Source of the DNA: Coprinopsis marcescibilis
Lineage: Eukaryota; Basidiomycota; Agaricomycetes; Agaricales; Psathyrellaceae
Assembly (NCBI GenBank): GCA_004369085.1
Contig: ML210173.1
Location: forward strand, 127,206-191,205
DNA: 64,000 bases
Direction of reading: 5' to 3'
Part shown: positions 34,967 to 46,827 of the stretch, one piece after another
Layout of the letters: the number at the start of each line of letters is the position of its first letter
Position numbering within the stretch: the stretch's first letter is position 1
Program-made: the position numbers and the translations under genes
Notes under the pieces: model-generated
Told to the model about the DNA's origin: nothing
The model's database searches: none
Seen by the model: the letters and a program-made list of their open reading frames with translations, nothing else

Positions 34967-35788
34967 TCACAGCCGTCTCAATGGAGCTTTCAACGCCATG
35001 ATCGCGCTTTGGACGCTATGAATGAAAGCCACCAGCCTCTGTCGAGTTTCTTCTACAAATAAAGGATCGAATATTCAGCATATATCCACCACAGGGATTC
35101 ATGACAATGAAGAAAAGACGAAATCAGCATACCGCAGACGGCAGCTGCACACGACCTGCTGCGGTGTGCGTAGACAGGATGCGATGTTGCTGTCCCACAA
35201 CAATCCGCTCAGGCGATTGACTGCGCATATAGGTGGCTTATCATCATACCTTGGCTTTGTTCTAACTCTGCGATCTTGGTGAGCTCAGTTTCGAGCTTGC
35301 GTTCTTCCTCCTGTCGTTCAATTCTGGGGCGAGCTGCCGACCAAGCATGGGTCTCCAGCATGAGGTCAATCAGGCGACGCGCCAACTCTGATAAAAAGCT
35401 TTTCAGGACCCGACATTCGCGCATATATGCGCGTTTCTACACCTATATGCGACGTACCTTGCTCGAAATGTCGATCAGATGCACGGTCATCTTGGAAAGG
35501 CTGGATGATTTCGCTCTGGCTATTGAAGCTCGGAAAGGGCTTCTCGAGAGCACCTTTGTATCTTCCTGTCTTTTTCTCTTTCGTACATGTCTCGCTTCTC
35601 GCTGAGACGGTGCTTTTTACAGATGAGGGGGGCTTTTCCTGGCTTGATTTGATGTCTATTTCTGATTGAGTTCAGTCTAAGGTCAGAATTTCTGTTCGTG
35701 GCCTACTGTTGGGTACTGTCGCTGGTTGGGCGGAGGAAGGAGGCACAGGGCTAAAGGTTTGGATAGGGGAACTATGTGGCTGGGACAT
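34967..35788 (-). CDS. Small Ser/Lys-rich protein with C-terminal coiled coil, unrecognised
   Basis: Four exons join in frame from MSQPHSSPIQTFSPVPPSS at 35788 to APLRRL-stop at 34967. The N-terminal half is disordered and Ser/Lys/Pro-rich (PSSVKSTVSARSETCTKEKK). The third exon reads ELARRLIDLMLETHAWSAAR and then a charged helix IERQEEERKLETELTKIAEL, a likely coiled coil that continues into ETRQRLVAFIHSVQSAIMAL. Introns are at about 35676-35720, 35389-35458 and 35056-35253; the last is long (roughly 200 nt) for this genome. The protein has about 190 residues. No family recognised. The C-terminal helices could mediate dimerisation. Confidence 0.55.
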
Positions 35789-37501
35789 GATAGAGCAGGT
35801 CAACTGTGACGGCGCCAGGATCTCTTATATACGTGCTCCGCAGTCCGTTGAGTATAGAAATATGATTTCTGATAATGGTAAGCGCACTTCCCGATATAGT
35901 AGTTCTAATAATGGATGGGTGCTCACTGGATTCGATCTGACAGAAGTCTGGACACAACTCTTTTGTGTACAGGACTACTAGTATCTCAGTTGCTGACGCA
36001 TCCTCGTTTGCTTGAACACGAGGCTCCTACGAGCACGGACGCAAAACTGTCTGTAGGTGCCATCCACAATTCTTTGACACAAGGATCGGCTGCAATTTCC
36101 TGCAACAACCACTTGCTGTAGGCACACGACTCAGATGTTCACGCTAGAGTCTTCTTAATGCGCGCTTAAGTGTGTACGAGTGTGCGAAAGAACTGTTGAA
36201 GACATCTCGGCAAGCCCTGCGTGACCGTTCGTGTACGTCTGCAATGAGAGGTGAGGCTTCGAACATGAAACTAAAGACCTGTGTGTACCTTCTATCTTCC
36301 TCGTTTTGTCGTTGATACTCCTCAAGGCGAGTCCACTAGGCCTTGCCTATCGGATATATGCCATGAGATACTCGACAGAAAGAGACGTCTCAGGTCGAAG
36401 CCGCCTATCGGAAACTTCGGCGAAATTGCATTGCCTTCTTGCTACCGAATATACTGGTATTAAAGCTGGTGTGTGTTTGGGTTCTTTCGCTGGGCTGTCT
36501 TGAGTGGACTTCGTCACTTCCTTATTCTGTTTCTGAGCCTCGTTAACTCCTGGCCCAGACCACATTGTCATTCTTTTGGGATATGACCAAATCGGGAGCC
36601 TCAGATGAAATACCATTGTCAAGGATGAGATAACTCCACAATTGAATGCAAGTAAGGTTTGCGCCTTGGTATTGGTATATCTGGGTCGTACCCATGATTG
36701 ACAGGCTGTCCCAACCACTACCATCTCACCTTTTATAATTATAACTATGCCTGACCCGCTCCAACCCCAAATGAGCAAGGCCTTTGCATGTATTCTGCGG
36801 ACCGGCCTCGAAGGCTCCGGTAGTACTCCTTGAGAGGCTGGGCGAAAGACCGTCGCGGAACCAAAGGCAGAGAACATAGTATTACATACTGGCTAAAGCC
36901 TAAAACCACCCTGATCCCGCGTACCCAAAATAGTGTACCAACATCAATTCATCACAGAGGCCTGTTTGGGTTAACAGCTATAACAACGGGATCCCTACCC
37001 CCCTTGGAACCTCTGTTCGTCAGGTTGACCAGTTACAAGTGCGCATTAGATGGTCGCATTTGTGGAGCTCATAGTGGCCTCGATTTTCGTAAGATTACAG
37101 CCAGCCGGCACTCGAACTTTGTCGAAACGGCAACGAGTGGGCTCCCGGTTGAAGTATCCACGCACACAAATACACATATACGAAAACCAATTACTGCCGC
37201 GGACCCACTAGCCGCAACTGGTGGATGAGTTTGTACCTCAGGGGGTAATTACCGCGTGTCTCAATACAAGTGGTTCAACAGACCTGTGATGGCGCTCGCT
37301 TTGATGATGCTTGTCATGAGTTGACATGGAGCCGATTGCAATCATCAGAGTAGTAACGATATGTGCTTAAGGCCGGGATAACGCCATAAGTACTATCTCT
37401 TCTACATAAGTCACCCACTTCATGTGGGGTTCACCGGCCTCTTCCTTAATACCAATCCCCGTCACCATCTCGCCCTCGCGAGCTTCCGCCTTCCTGCCAT
37501 T
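35789..37501. other. About 1.7 kb without a supported gene
   Basis: A 176-residue frame at 36347-36877 (minus) has a hydrophobic stretch (LLIWGWSGSGIVIIIKGEMV) but no family motif. It may be chance or a membrane-protein remnant. The promoters of the coiled-coil gene and of the third DUF6533-like gene should be here. Confidence 0.4.
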
Positions 37502-39342
37502 ATGGAAACCCCACTCAACGTCCCCGTCGAACTCATTCGGTCATTCGAGCTGTTTCGCGTCGTGAAGGTGAGTTCTGTGGACCAAACGCATCCGGCGCTG
37601 TATGCTCATGGGCATGCGTGGACTACACATGGATCGACTTGACCAGTACATGCAAGGTAAGTCCGATGCTATGAATACGCCCTCGAGCCTCGACAACTGA
37701 CATCGACACTCCTCAGTTGTCAGCTTCTCTATTTTTGTGAGTGTGATTCGCCAGCTTTCCGAACGCACCGCAGCTGATGTACCGGAAGCTTTGCGACTAT
37801 CTGCAAATGTTGGAGCTCGAGGTCAGCGTCGATCATGGCTTTGATATTCGAAAAGATGGTTCTCACCGAGAATTTGCGTGTTAGATTGCCGTAGTCTGGC
37901 AGACGAAGTGGGGGATTGGGAATATACTCTACCTTTTCTCGCGGCTACTTCCCTTCTTTGATGTCCCTCTGGTGATATTCTGTGAGTGTAGCTCCATTGA
38001 TTCTTGCGTTGAATCCCAGAGAACTGACCTGAAATATTCAGATCGACTGTACCCCAATGTCCCGACACTTCCGAACCGTGTATGTCCCACCTCGCAAGGT
38101 ATCCGAATGACCAGGTGATGACCGCATATCGTAGGTCTGCGATGTCCTCTACAAAATCGAGACGTGTGAGTCGACACTGGCCTACAAAGCATTGGACGCG
38201 CAACTTACGGTGTATTGCTGCTCATAGGGTGTACTGTCCTCGGGATATTCGCCTCAGAAAGTGAGCAAATTGACACCCGGATACCGCGAGGAACTAACCC
38301 GTTTCTCCACTCAAGTCATGTTGGTCATGATGATCTATGCCCTCACTAGCAACAAGATTATCCGATGGTGGCTGATTGGCCAAACTGTCGTACGTTCGCA
38401 TTTCTTTCGAGAAATCGTTTCCTCTGTTCTAAAAGAGCGATCGACCCGTTCGTTATAACAGACAGTTGGCTCCGCCGCCTGTGTGACGTTGGGCATCTTT
38501 TCGGCTTCACTCCAATGTGTGTCCGCATCAGTGAACGTCAAAAAAGCTCCTAACGCTGATTGTACCTGTGACTAGTTGGAGAGGCCCCATTGCCGATACC
38601 CACCGGCTGTCTCCTTGTGGGGGGAAAGTTTATTTTTGCGGGCGTAGGGTTCATCATTCTTGCGCTAAATCAGTTCAGTGAGTTGTTGATAGTCTCTAGT
38701 CCATTCTCCCCGCGCTTTGTACTCACAGACGTCGAACTCAGGTCTGATGGTGATCGTTTTGGGGGTTGGAGTCGCTCGGTACAGACATTCAAACAGCACC
38801 CTCGTCAAGGTTCTGTATCGGGACGGGGTCTTCTACTACGTTTTCCTTTTCCGTGAGTAGAAATCTACAGAGGTGGTATGGATTGATCGTTTCTGATGCA
38901 TATTTAATTTCGCCAGTTGTGTCCGCAGCTGAGGTTGTCGTGCTCCTGCTTGCTCCGGTAGGTACCTTCTGACGCCAATCACGGATATCTCTCTGATTTT
39001 TCAACAGTCCGAGCTCTCCGATCTATTGACGACGTGAGTGTTCCTAAGCCCTTTCAAAGCTCCACCCGTTGTCAGCCTGATACTTATTCGATGCTTGCCA
39101 GCTTTCAACGAGTAATGCACAGTATACTAGCGGCACATGTGTGGCTCAACGCACGATCGATAGCTAGGGGAATGACTGTCTCCGTGCTCCGAGACACGTC
39201 ACAAAAATCAGAAATCGCTTTGGTGGACATTAGAGTCCGACCAGGCAGAGGAGAGCGCTCGCAGACTATGGTAGACTCTGAGATGAATCTGACAACTGCT
39301 GGAACAGTTGTTCCTGATGAGGAGCGGATAACAAAAGGATAA
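37502..39342 (+). CDS. DUF6533-like multi-pass membrane protein, paralogue C
   Basis: The best resolved of three related genes. Exon 1 (37502-37567) is METPLNVPVELIRSFELFRV then VK. A 10-nt exon (TACATGCAAG) and a short exon give YMQVVSFSIF. Exon 37789-37821 is LCDYLQMLELE. The exon from 37885 is IAVVWQTKWGIGNILYLFSR then LLPFFDVPLVIF. Then come YRLYPNVPTLPNR, VCDVLYKIETWCTVLGIFAS with E, IMLVMMIYALTSNKIIRWWL, later VSAAEVVVLLLAP, and the last exon with MHSILAAHVWLNARSIARG and the tail DEERITKG-stop. The order of helices and the LYxxSR segment match the Agaricomycete DUF6533 family (unknown function). At least ten exons with introns near 50-70 nt. No frame break was seen in the exons I could join. 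Confidence 0.7.
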
Positions 39343-40689
39343 GCGATCTAGACTACTTATTGGGGAAGCTATGGGCAACATGTCTTTGTATTATTAACAT
39401 TATGGATCTGGGCGATTCGCTGTATATTAGTCGGACACGGTAATAGAGAGACTTGTATCGCAAGATCATTATCCCTGGAGACTGTTAGGTCTCTGCATAT
39501 TAACTGGAAAGGAATGTGTTGTCAGTCTGATGAGCGGCGCTTTCAAAATAAGTGCAGCAAATTCCCACCAGTTTGATATTCTGATTTCGACAGAGATAAG
39601 CGCCTGTCGTCAGGCGCGCAACTTGGGGACCCCTTGCGATGATCGCCATACATGGGCTACTGGGAGTAGACTAGAGTGTTACAAATCGGCCCACGCGAGG
39701 GAATGTACTTTACTTTCGTTGGGACTCCCAGGCCGCGGTTATCCATATGTATGTATGTACTGGGGCGAAAGTTGAACGCGTCGATAACAACACGGCAGAG
39801 TGCCACTGGCGCGATATATGGCCACTTGATCTAAATTGAGATCTGCAGATAAAGAGTGGAAGCCACATCCAAAAGCTATACGCATCCGAGCGAGGGCTGA
39901 TAGGAGGAGCATCCGAAGCAAAATCCAATGGCTGGCTATGTACGTACACCGGTGGTACGCCCCGAGTCACGGTGGCACCAGTGACCAGAGGGCTAGCACC
40001 AAGAGGAGAAAATTTATACAAATCCGCAGCCGTGTACTCCCAGTTACGTCTTTGCACTTCGTAGTCCAATGACCTTCATCAGCATGGCAATTTCTCTTCG
40101 GAATACGAAATCTGTGGTTTACACTATTGGGCACTCAGTTGGCAGGAGGGCGAAAAAGGGAGTGGCACAAAAGTAACAGAAGCCGGTTGGTTAGTTGAGT
40201 AGTAACCGACGAAGTCATGGCGGACAGTGCGCGCCGCTTGCGATTACCTGAGCATCCCAGAAAAGCCAGACAAAGCAAGGTCTGACGAATACGCGCGACA
40301 GCCAACTTGAAATATGCCATCAGACTTGGCGCGCGTTACGCCCATTGTCGAGAATTATTGATTCCTGATTTGGATCCATCCCACCTTCTGAGCTCCTTGT
40401 TGTAGCGTCGCTTGGAGGGTCTGCGAGGTGTAGTTTCCAGCTTGCGATGGAAGGAGAAAGATTTTGGACCGATAAACGCCTTTGGGTAGTTACCAGAGGC
40501 ACATGTAGAGAGCTGGTGCATTGTGCATTGTCCGCGGCAACAGGTGACTCAAACCTGTGCATATGGAGGATTCGGGGTTTTTACTCGTGGCTTAACGAGC
40601 CTTTAAAGCATCGCGCTTTGCTTAAACACGAACCACAACCATCCCCTCTTCAATATTTCCCATCCCCCGACAAAACAGCAGCCTTCGAC
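39343..40689. other. About 1.3 kb without a supported gene
   Basis: Contains the 3' end of paralogue C and the upstream region of the next plus-strand gene. An open frame runs into that gene from 40447, but its extra residues look like translated 5' UTR. Nothing else recognised. Confidence 0.4.
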
Positions 40690-42382
40690 ATGACGACACA
40701 TTCTTCTTCACCCGACGACGGATGGAATAAGTCTTCGCCATTAAAAGACTACAACTTTCGCGCTACTGTACGAAACAGACTGGACAGGGTTGCATCGGCA
40801 CCCATCCCATTTGCTCTGGGAATGTCAAGAGATGAAGAGAGAAACGCCGGTAGCGGGTCTATCGGCAGCAGCAGTCGCAAGCCCTTGAGGGCAAACTTGA
40901 GGAGCCCGCCAAGGCGGCGCACGGTCAACCAGTTAATCCAAATAGCGGATTCATTCCTCTTTCCAGAAGTCATCGTAGACTCGATCGCTTTTATCAGCGA
41001 CGAGAATCTGGCGATATTCCAGGACATCTTGAACAAAGGAGAGTCGGCTCTAGAGGAACTTGAAATTGGGTCCGAAATCAGTTCCTACACTGAGGAAGAA
41101 CTGTCACTGCTTGACGCAATGATGAACAGAAACCCAGATGTAGTATCGATTGACAAGGCGGAGGAAGCCAGAGCATCAAAGTAAGTCCCGATTTCATGTT
41201 GCAGCTTGAGTCGGATTTTTGACCGTACATTGTAGAGGAAAGGCCAAGGCTACTGTAGACCCGGAAGAAGACGAGGACGAGCCTGAAGAGGAGGCCGACT
41301 GGAGTGACGAAAAGACTCAAGTTGCCAATGAAGAGAACCCTTCGGTTTTCAATGAAGAGGAAGAAACCATATCGATACCGCTAAACCCAGTTCTAAGTTG
41401 CGGGGCTCCAACTCCGAAGATTCGGGAGATTTCTATGATTCCCGAGTCCCCGTGGCACGGGTTGAACCGGGACATAGAATCAGCTAAGAGATACTCATCG
41501 GTGGAGATGGATTCTCCGATGAAAGAGTCACCTGCGGGGATTGTAACGCGCGAATTTGGCGGGCCTACCGACAGATTCACGCGATACAATTCGCGGGCCA
41601 CACCCAACGCACCGAATGTGGTAATGCAATCACCATCGCCAGCTTACCGTAACGCGAGTGCGTGCAGCACAGCACCCAACCCCAGCGTAAAACTGCGCAA
41701 CGCCTCCCCACTTGAACGCGTAGCGATTGCGAACCATCGATCCCAAGTTAAACACCAGTCCACTTTGAATGTCTTCAGCGCTGGCGAAACGCAGTCCGTC
41801 TCGGCGCAGCCGACGCAGCCCCATATGGGAGCATCGATGGAGCAGATGCGAGGCTTGGAAGACCGGCGAGAAAACAACGATACAAGCCCCCAAGACGATG
41901 TGGTTTTCAGCCTAGATGACCTGGTCATTGGCGGACATGGACAGACCGGTGATGCGATAGCGGTCATGGAGAAGAGGCAAAGTAACGAGGGACATGAGAC
42001 AGAAGGATCCACGGTAAATCTATGCTTGCCGAATTCCGTACACGGGCAGAACCTAAGTGTTGGTTGTCGTCCGACATCAACATTCGCGACTGACGAGCAG
42101 CAGTCCCAGGCGAATAATAGGAAACGGCAGAGATATGACTCGCACACAGATTATGAAGAAGCTGTGAGGGCGATGAGACGTCGAACTGATGCAGAACCAG
42201 GAGCAGACAATGCTGGACGTCGACAGACATGGGTTCCCGCGCGAGTCCAAGCACCCTTGCCTCCTCCGCGTAGGAAATCAGATCGGGACCCAGCTCTTGG
42301 AAAAAGAAAGCATGGTGTGTTTGGGATGGTGGCCAGCCTCGTCGAGAAGATGCACGACAATATGAAGCTGTTCAGGAATTGA
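40690..42382 (+). CDS. Unrecognised charged, mostly disordered protein
   Basis: Two exons. It starts MTTHSSSPDDGWNKSSPLKD at 40690, has an intron at about 41180-41235, and stops at 42382. The first part includes a possible helical region (RRRTVNQLIQIADSFLFPEV, then ENLAIFQDILNKGESALEEL). A very acidic stretch follows (DPEEDEDEPEEEADWSDEK), then about 250 residues rich in Ser, Pro, Asn and Gln. The end is basic (NNRKRQRYDSHTDYEEAVRA, then RRKSDRDPALGKRKHGVFGM and a short amphipathic helix). KRKR-like clusters suggest nuclear location, but this is inference. No domain was recognised. It is tail-to-tail with the putative pseudogene and the RING gene. Confidence 0.7.
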
Positions 42383-42582
42383 ATGGGAAGCCGTGGCGTC
42401 AGATTCCAAAAGCAAGGAATCGAGGCGAACCTCAAACAGATAGCGTGTACCAGATGTGATTTTGGCAAGATATAAGCTCGATATGTGATTCCTTTGCGTT
42501 ATGGAGTAGGAACATGTAGATCCGCATTATATTTGTTGTTCATTTGTTGTCGGGAGAATGTGAAAGTCACATACCTTTGATA

Positions 42583-43050
42583 TCACACAGAAGCGAAGAA
42601 GACATGGTATGAACAGGCTTCAAAGCCTTGAGATTCGACAGTCGACAGGTAGTCGTCGTTCAAAGGAAACCCACTAGCATCGATGATGGGGTCACCGTGA
42701 GCGAACACTGGGTGCACGAGCCCTGGGAAATCTGTAGGCCGATTAAGCCGTCCGTACTTCGGCTCTCTTTCCCAGTGCCGCTCAACATTGTGCACTCCGT
42801 GTAGTACCAATGTCCAGCCTCCATGGACCTTCTGGGCCTAACCTCTGCGTATGTCATATCTAAAACGCCTTGCGGGCGTGTTTGAGACTCTGACGGGGAT
42901 CATGGGATTGAAGGCAATATGGCACGGATGTTTATAAACGCGTGAATTGGTCCCCTGAATTCTATATGCGCGATGCAATTGCCGCTCGATCTCATCCGTG
43001 AGCTCCACACAGAAGATCCGGGGAGCAACATGCTTTCTAGTTCCTTCCAC
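42583..43050 (-). pseudogene. Possible gene remnant with one in-frame stop
   Basis: A single reading frame spans this interval with one TAG. Before it are VELTDEIERQLHRAYRIQG and PMIPVRVSNTPARRFRYDIR; after it VHGGWTLVLHGVHNVERHWE, RPTDFPGLVHPVFAHGDPII and ACSYHVFFASV-stop. Both halves look coding in composition. No intron of acceptable size removes the stop, and the frame is closed just upstream of the start. It may be the remains of an unrecognised gene, or chance. Confidence 0.3.
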
Positions 43051-43493
43051 ACCTTATCGATAGGTTGTTCCAGAAGGTCCGATCTCCTGGATCGATAATT
43101 TTCTCGGCTGAATACTTCGTTTATTATCTACGAAACAGCCGACTCTCCTGGTCATCGAGTGGCCGAACGTTTGATTGCTACTTTCGGGCACTAAAATCAC
43201 TGTATAGGAAAGCACAGCACCGTTAATGTGACGGTCATGAGTTGGGGTATTCGATTATGTAGAATACAATTGTGACGACCGTAAAGTATGTGGCATACAA
43301 TGCCATTCTTGTAAATGCCACCAAAAGATTGTGCCAAAACGTGAAAGGATGATTCCCAAAAGAATGTGCGAACGACATGCCAGTATCCATTTGTACACGA
43401 CAGAGAGTACCTGGGAAGCGCAACTGCGGTGTGGCAGGAACAAGGGAAAAAGATAGACAAAAACATGCATACTAGAAATGCGAGAAATATAGC

Positions 43494-46157
43494 CTATGTA
43501 TCCGCATCCAACGGTACACGGCACAACGGACAACTCTTGCTCCGTGCCAACCACGTATTCAAGCATTGATCGTGGAAACTGTGAAGACACATTGAAGTAA
43601 GCGCACCCATCTGTTCACTCTTGAATTGGGAGAGACAGATTCCACACTTGTCCACCCCAACACCACAAATCGCCAACTTGAGTTTGATTCGTCCATCCTT
43701 CGTCACTCTCCTCCGCTCCAGTTCAACACGTCCCAGAACCGAAATATTGGAACTGTCGCATGATCTGTTGGTCGAACGCGGCGCGGCGTTGTTGGTGCTC
43801 CGTGGTGGCAAGGTCCCAGATGACCTTGGAGGGGCTGCTGGGCCTATGAATTCCGTGATTGCCAGGAGAGCCTTCATGTTTCACCCCGTTCAGCGCACTG
43901 AAATCGGAAGCATCCTTCCCTTCAGCAATGGAACTCACGTCATAGTTCGTGTTACTGCGCCCATCATCGTCCTCAAGGGCCGATACAAGCAAATCGAGAT
44001 CAGTGATCTCCGAATACGCCACAGTCTGTAATTGGTGTGGCATCTCCTCAGTCAACACTGGCAAACCGCCTTTTCCAGGAGAGACTAGGAGCGTAGGGAT
44101 GTCCTCAGAGGATGAGTCGAGATCAATGAGAGGAGCAGGTGAGTGTGAACGTGGGTTGTCAAGTTCAGCCAGTAGCGTTGTTGCTTCCTGCCCATCGGTT
44201 ACCGTATCGCCCAGATCAATGAGCAATCCCTCTGGACAGAGAAGCTCGACTGATGTTTCAGCGAATTCTTCGTTGGGAGCAAACGTGGAATCGATGTGTG
44301 GCCTAGTGGTAGGCGCTGGAGTACGAGGCAGCGGCCTTCCTGGATAGTGATGACGGGTAGGTGTAATCGGCTCGTCAAGAGACGGCGATGGTGTCCGGGA
44401 TCCAGCAAGAATGCTTCCATTGGGTGAGCCGCAACGACAGGTTGAAACTCCGCTTGTCGGAAGTGGCTGTGTTGGATGTCGGGGGATAGGGGCTCGGATC
44501 GTCGGGAGCAAGCCAGGTGTCACCAGGCGCGCTGGCTCTTTCGATGAATCCTGGATTGTTTGCGCCTGGGATACCTCCGGCAGCTTTAAGAGTTCAGAAG
44601 GAGGTGGACTAGCATGTTGTTGCAATGAGAAGGATTCGAGGCCAAGAGGCGATGGACGAGGAACCGAGACATTGGGCTTTGGGCTGGCTGTTGGCTGCAA
44701 CGGAGTAGGAGATGGCGACATCCGAGTCCGAACGGTGGTGAGAAGAGGGCCCGGCTGTGGAACCAGAACTGGAGGAGGTCGCGGTGTCTTTGGAGGCTTA
44801 GGCCCTTGCCTCTTGAACGGCACTTTACGGTCCAGGCGGGAAAGAGGGTGGATGGGATACTGTTCCTTTGGCTGCTGACCATTCTGAAGCGCATCGATGG
44901 GTTCCTGGGGTAGCTCCTGGACGGAGTTCTGGACCTGGCCTGGTATTGCGGCCGGTTCAATGGAAGGAATATGAATAGGGCGAGTCTCGCTAGGAGGAGT
45001 TCCATATGTGAAGCTCAGGCTTCTAGTTGGAGAAGTGCTCATTGCGATGGGAGGGGATTTGTTCACTCCCGCAACCAATGCCATAAGACTCGGAGGGTGT
45101 GGCTGATCGGCGCCATCGAATTCATCTGCGCTTAACTCCTCCCATGAGTCCAACGCCTCCGGGAGTGGTTGACGCTCTCTGCTTTTGTCCTTGCCTCGCC
45201 CAGAAAAGAGTTTCCTGGCAATAAAGCTTTCGCTTCGGTGAGCAGTGGCGGGTAAAGGGAGTTTCAAAAAGGAGGTCGTCGCAAGGGATGTTGTACTTCT
45301 GAAAAACGAGGCATTCCTGTTCGATTGAGCATAAGGCGAGACGCCAGGCGATGGGTGAGCTGAGTGAGGGCGATCGGTCGGACTTTGGAAGCGCGAGGGA
45401 AATATTGTCCGAAGCGGCGAGAGCGATAAGAATCTTCGTGAAGGTGAGGTGATTGAAGGAGAGCGCGGCGGATTGTCTGGACCATCGAGGATGGCTGCAA
45501 GGTCCAGAACTGGGCGTTGTCTTTGGGGGTGAGAGCCCGGTGACGCATCAAGTATGTGGCCATCTACGGGGCTCGGGAATTCAATCCCACGGCGTGTTCG
45601 CCAATCCTCCCGCACACTTCGGACCAATTTCGGGTCTACTCCTGGGGGTACCATGTCGTCCTCATCGATTATTTGCAAGGAGTCATCAGAGTTTGCTGAG
45701 CTGGGCCCAGTCTCCGTGTTTGATGCTGCTGAGGGATTAGAGCCGTATGTAGCGTTCGTTGGGATTGTCAGAGGAGGAAGTGAGTTCATTGGGGTGGGCA
45801 CCAAGGCCACCATACTAGAACAGACGGAGAGGGGAGTCGCAATTGCCTCTTGGAATGAGGGCGGCGGGTAATTTGGAACCTCTGAAAGAATGTCAGATAT
45901 ATGCTCCCCACTTGGTAGAAAGGCGACTCACCATCGTTCATATCGTTCATGTAGGGTCGATCTGCGCGACCCGCCTGAGGGCGAGTCTGCTTTCGATTAC
46001 CACTACGAGTGGCAGTCAGGCTTCGAGTAGTCTTTGGACCGACATTAAACCTTTCTTCTTCCGGCCGAAAGCTTCTGTCCGCCCTCGTTCGCGCCTTCGC
46101 GCCTTTCTTGCCTTTACCGGAGCGCGCCTGCTCGGGACTCTCTGGAGGCGAGTTCAT
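43494..46157 (-). CDS. RING-H2 E3 ubiquitin ligase, RING out of frame with the body
   Basis: Start MNSPPESPEQARSGKGKKGA at 46157, alternatively the in-frame ATG at 46289. One intron (about 45883-45932) leads into EVPNYPPPSFQEAIATPLSV, with a PPxF/Y-like motif. Roughly 690 residues of Pro/Ser-rich disordered sequence follow, ending in a helical stretch (IWDLATTEHQQRRAAFDQQI). The RING-H2 is at the end: KCGICLSQF, then LTSMCLHSFHDQCLNTWLAR and SCPLCRVPLDADT-stop, with the C3H2C3 ligands present. The body frame reaches a TGA at about 43723 while the RING and its preceding helix (RVELERRRVTKDGRIKLKL) sit in the next frame. The two overlap at about 43725-43735. Either one base is missing in the sequence, or a 34-nt intron is used, or the gene is broken. 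Confidence 0.75.
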
Positions 46158-46827
46158 CTGCCGAGCTTGCTGAAAACTGGTCACACTTTGCGTTGTCCAG
46201 GCTGCCGAGTCCCCTTGAGCCCTGTACAAGGACATTGAACAAATCGAGGAGAGATGAGTGGAGACTTTGGGTGACCATGTGTTCGCCACGGTTTTGCAGC
46301 ATTGCAGGCTTTGGTACTGCTTTCAGTTGTTTGACGCTTCATCACCGATCGTATGCTCCGAGAACATAAACTGAGGTGATAAAGATAAGAAAAAGGGACA
46401 GGATCGATATCTAGCCATCGAAGTCAGCGGTTATGCGTTCAAGTTCGAAATCAGAGTCCAGGATCCCGCCGGTTGTGAAGCCGCGTTATTGTCCCCGCCT
46501 TGTTGCGCAATGCCTTCCTTAACAAACAAATACATAGTCGGACTCTGTTGCGCTTTAGCCGCCCAAAAGGCTCGAGCGGGAACAATCTACTCAAACTCTC
46601 TATCGATGGGTGGCAAGACTTACAGTAAAGTCCAATCCAGACTCATACAGGCCGCGGGAAGACATGAGCGAGACGACGAAGTAACAAACAGAAAATGTTT
46701 CGGACAAAAGAAATAAATCTAATAAACAACTAAATGGTAGTCATACTTCTACCCTGCTCATCAACATTATCGGAGCGTTACGCACCCAAACATTGACATG
46801 ATGTCTGTACATCATTTCAAGAGCTTA
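46158..46827. other. Intergenic region between the RING gene start and the Nup96 stop
   Basis: No supported gene. It should contain the RING gene promoter (and an optional upstream in-frame start at 46289) and the Nup96 3' UTR. A short plus-strand frame at 46489-46716 has no motif. Confidence 0.45.

Noticed and set aside
36347..36877. 176-residue minus-strand frame with a hydrophobic stretch
   Set aside because: No family motif, and the only candidate intron inside it is 24 nt; more likely chance or remnant.
43949..44878. Plus-strand frames of 130-155 residues
   Set aside because: Antisense shadows of the Pro/Ser-rich RING protein body; no motif.
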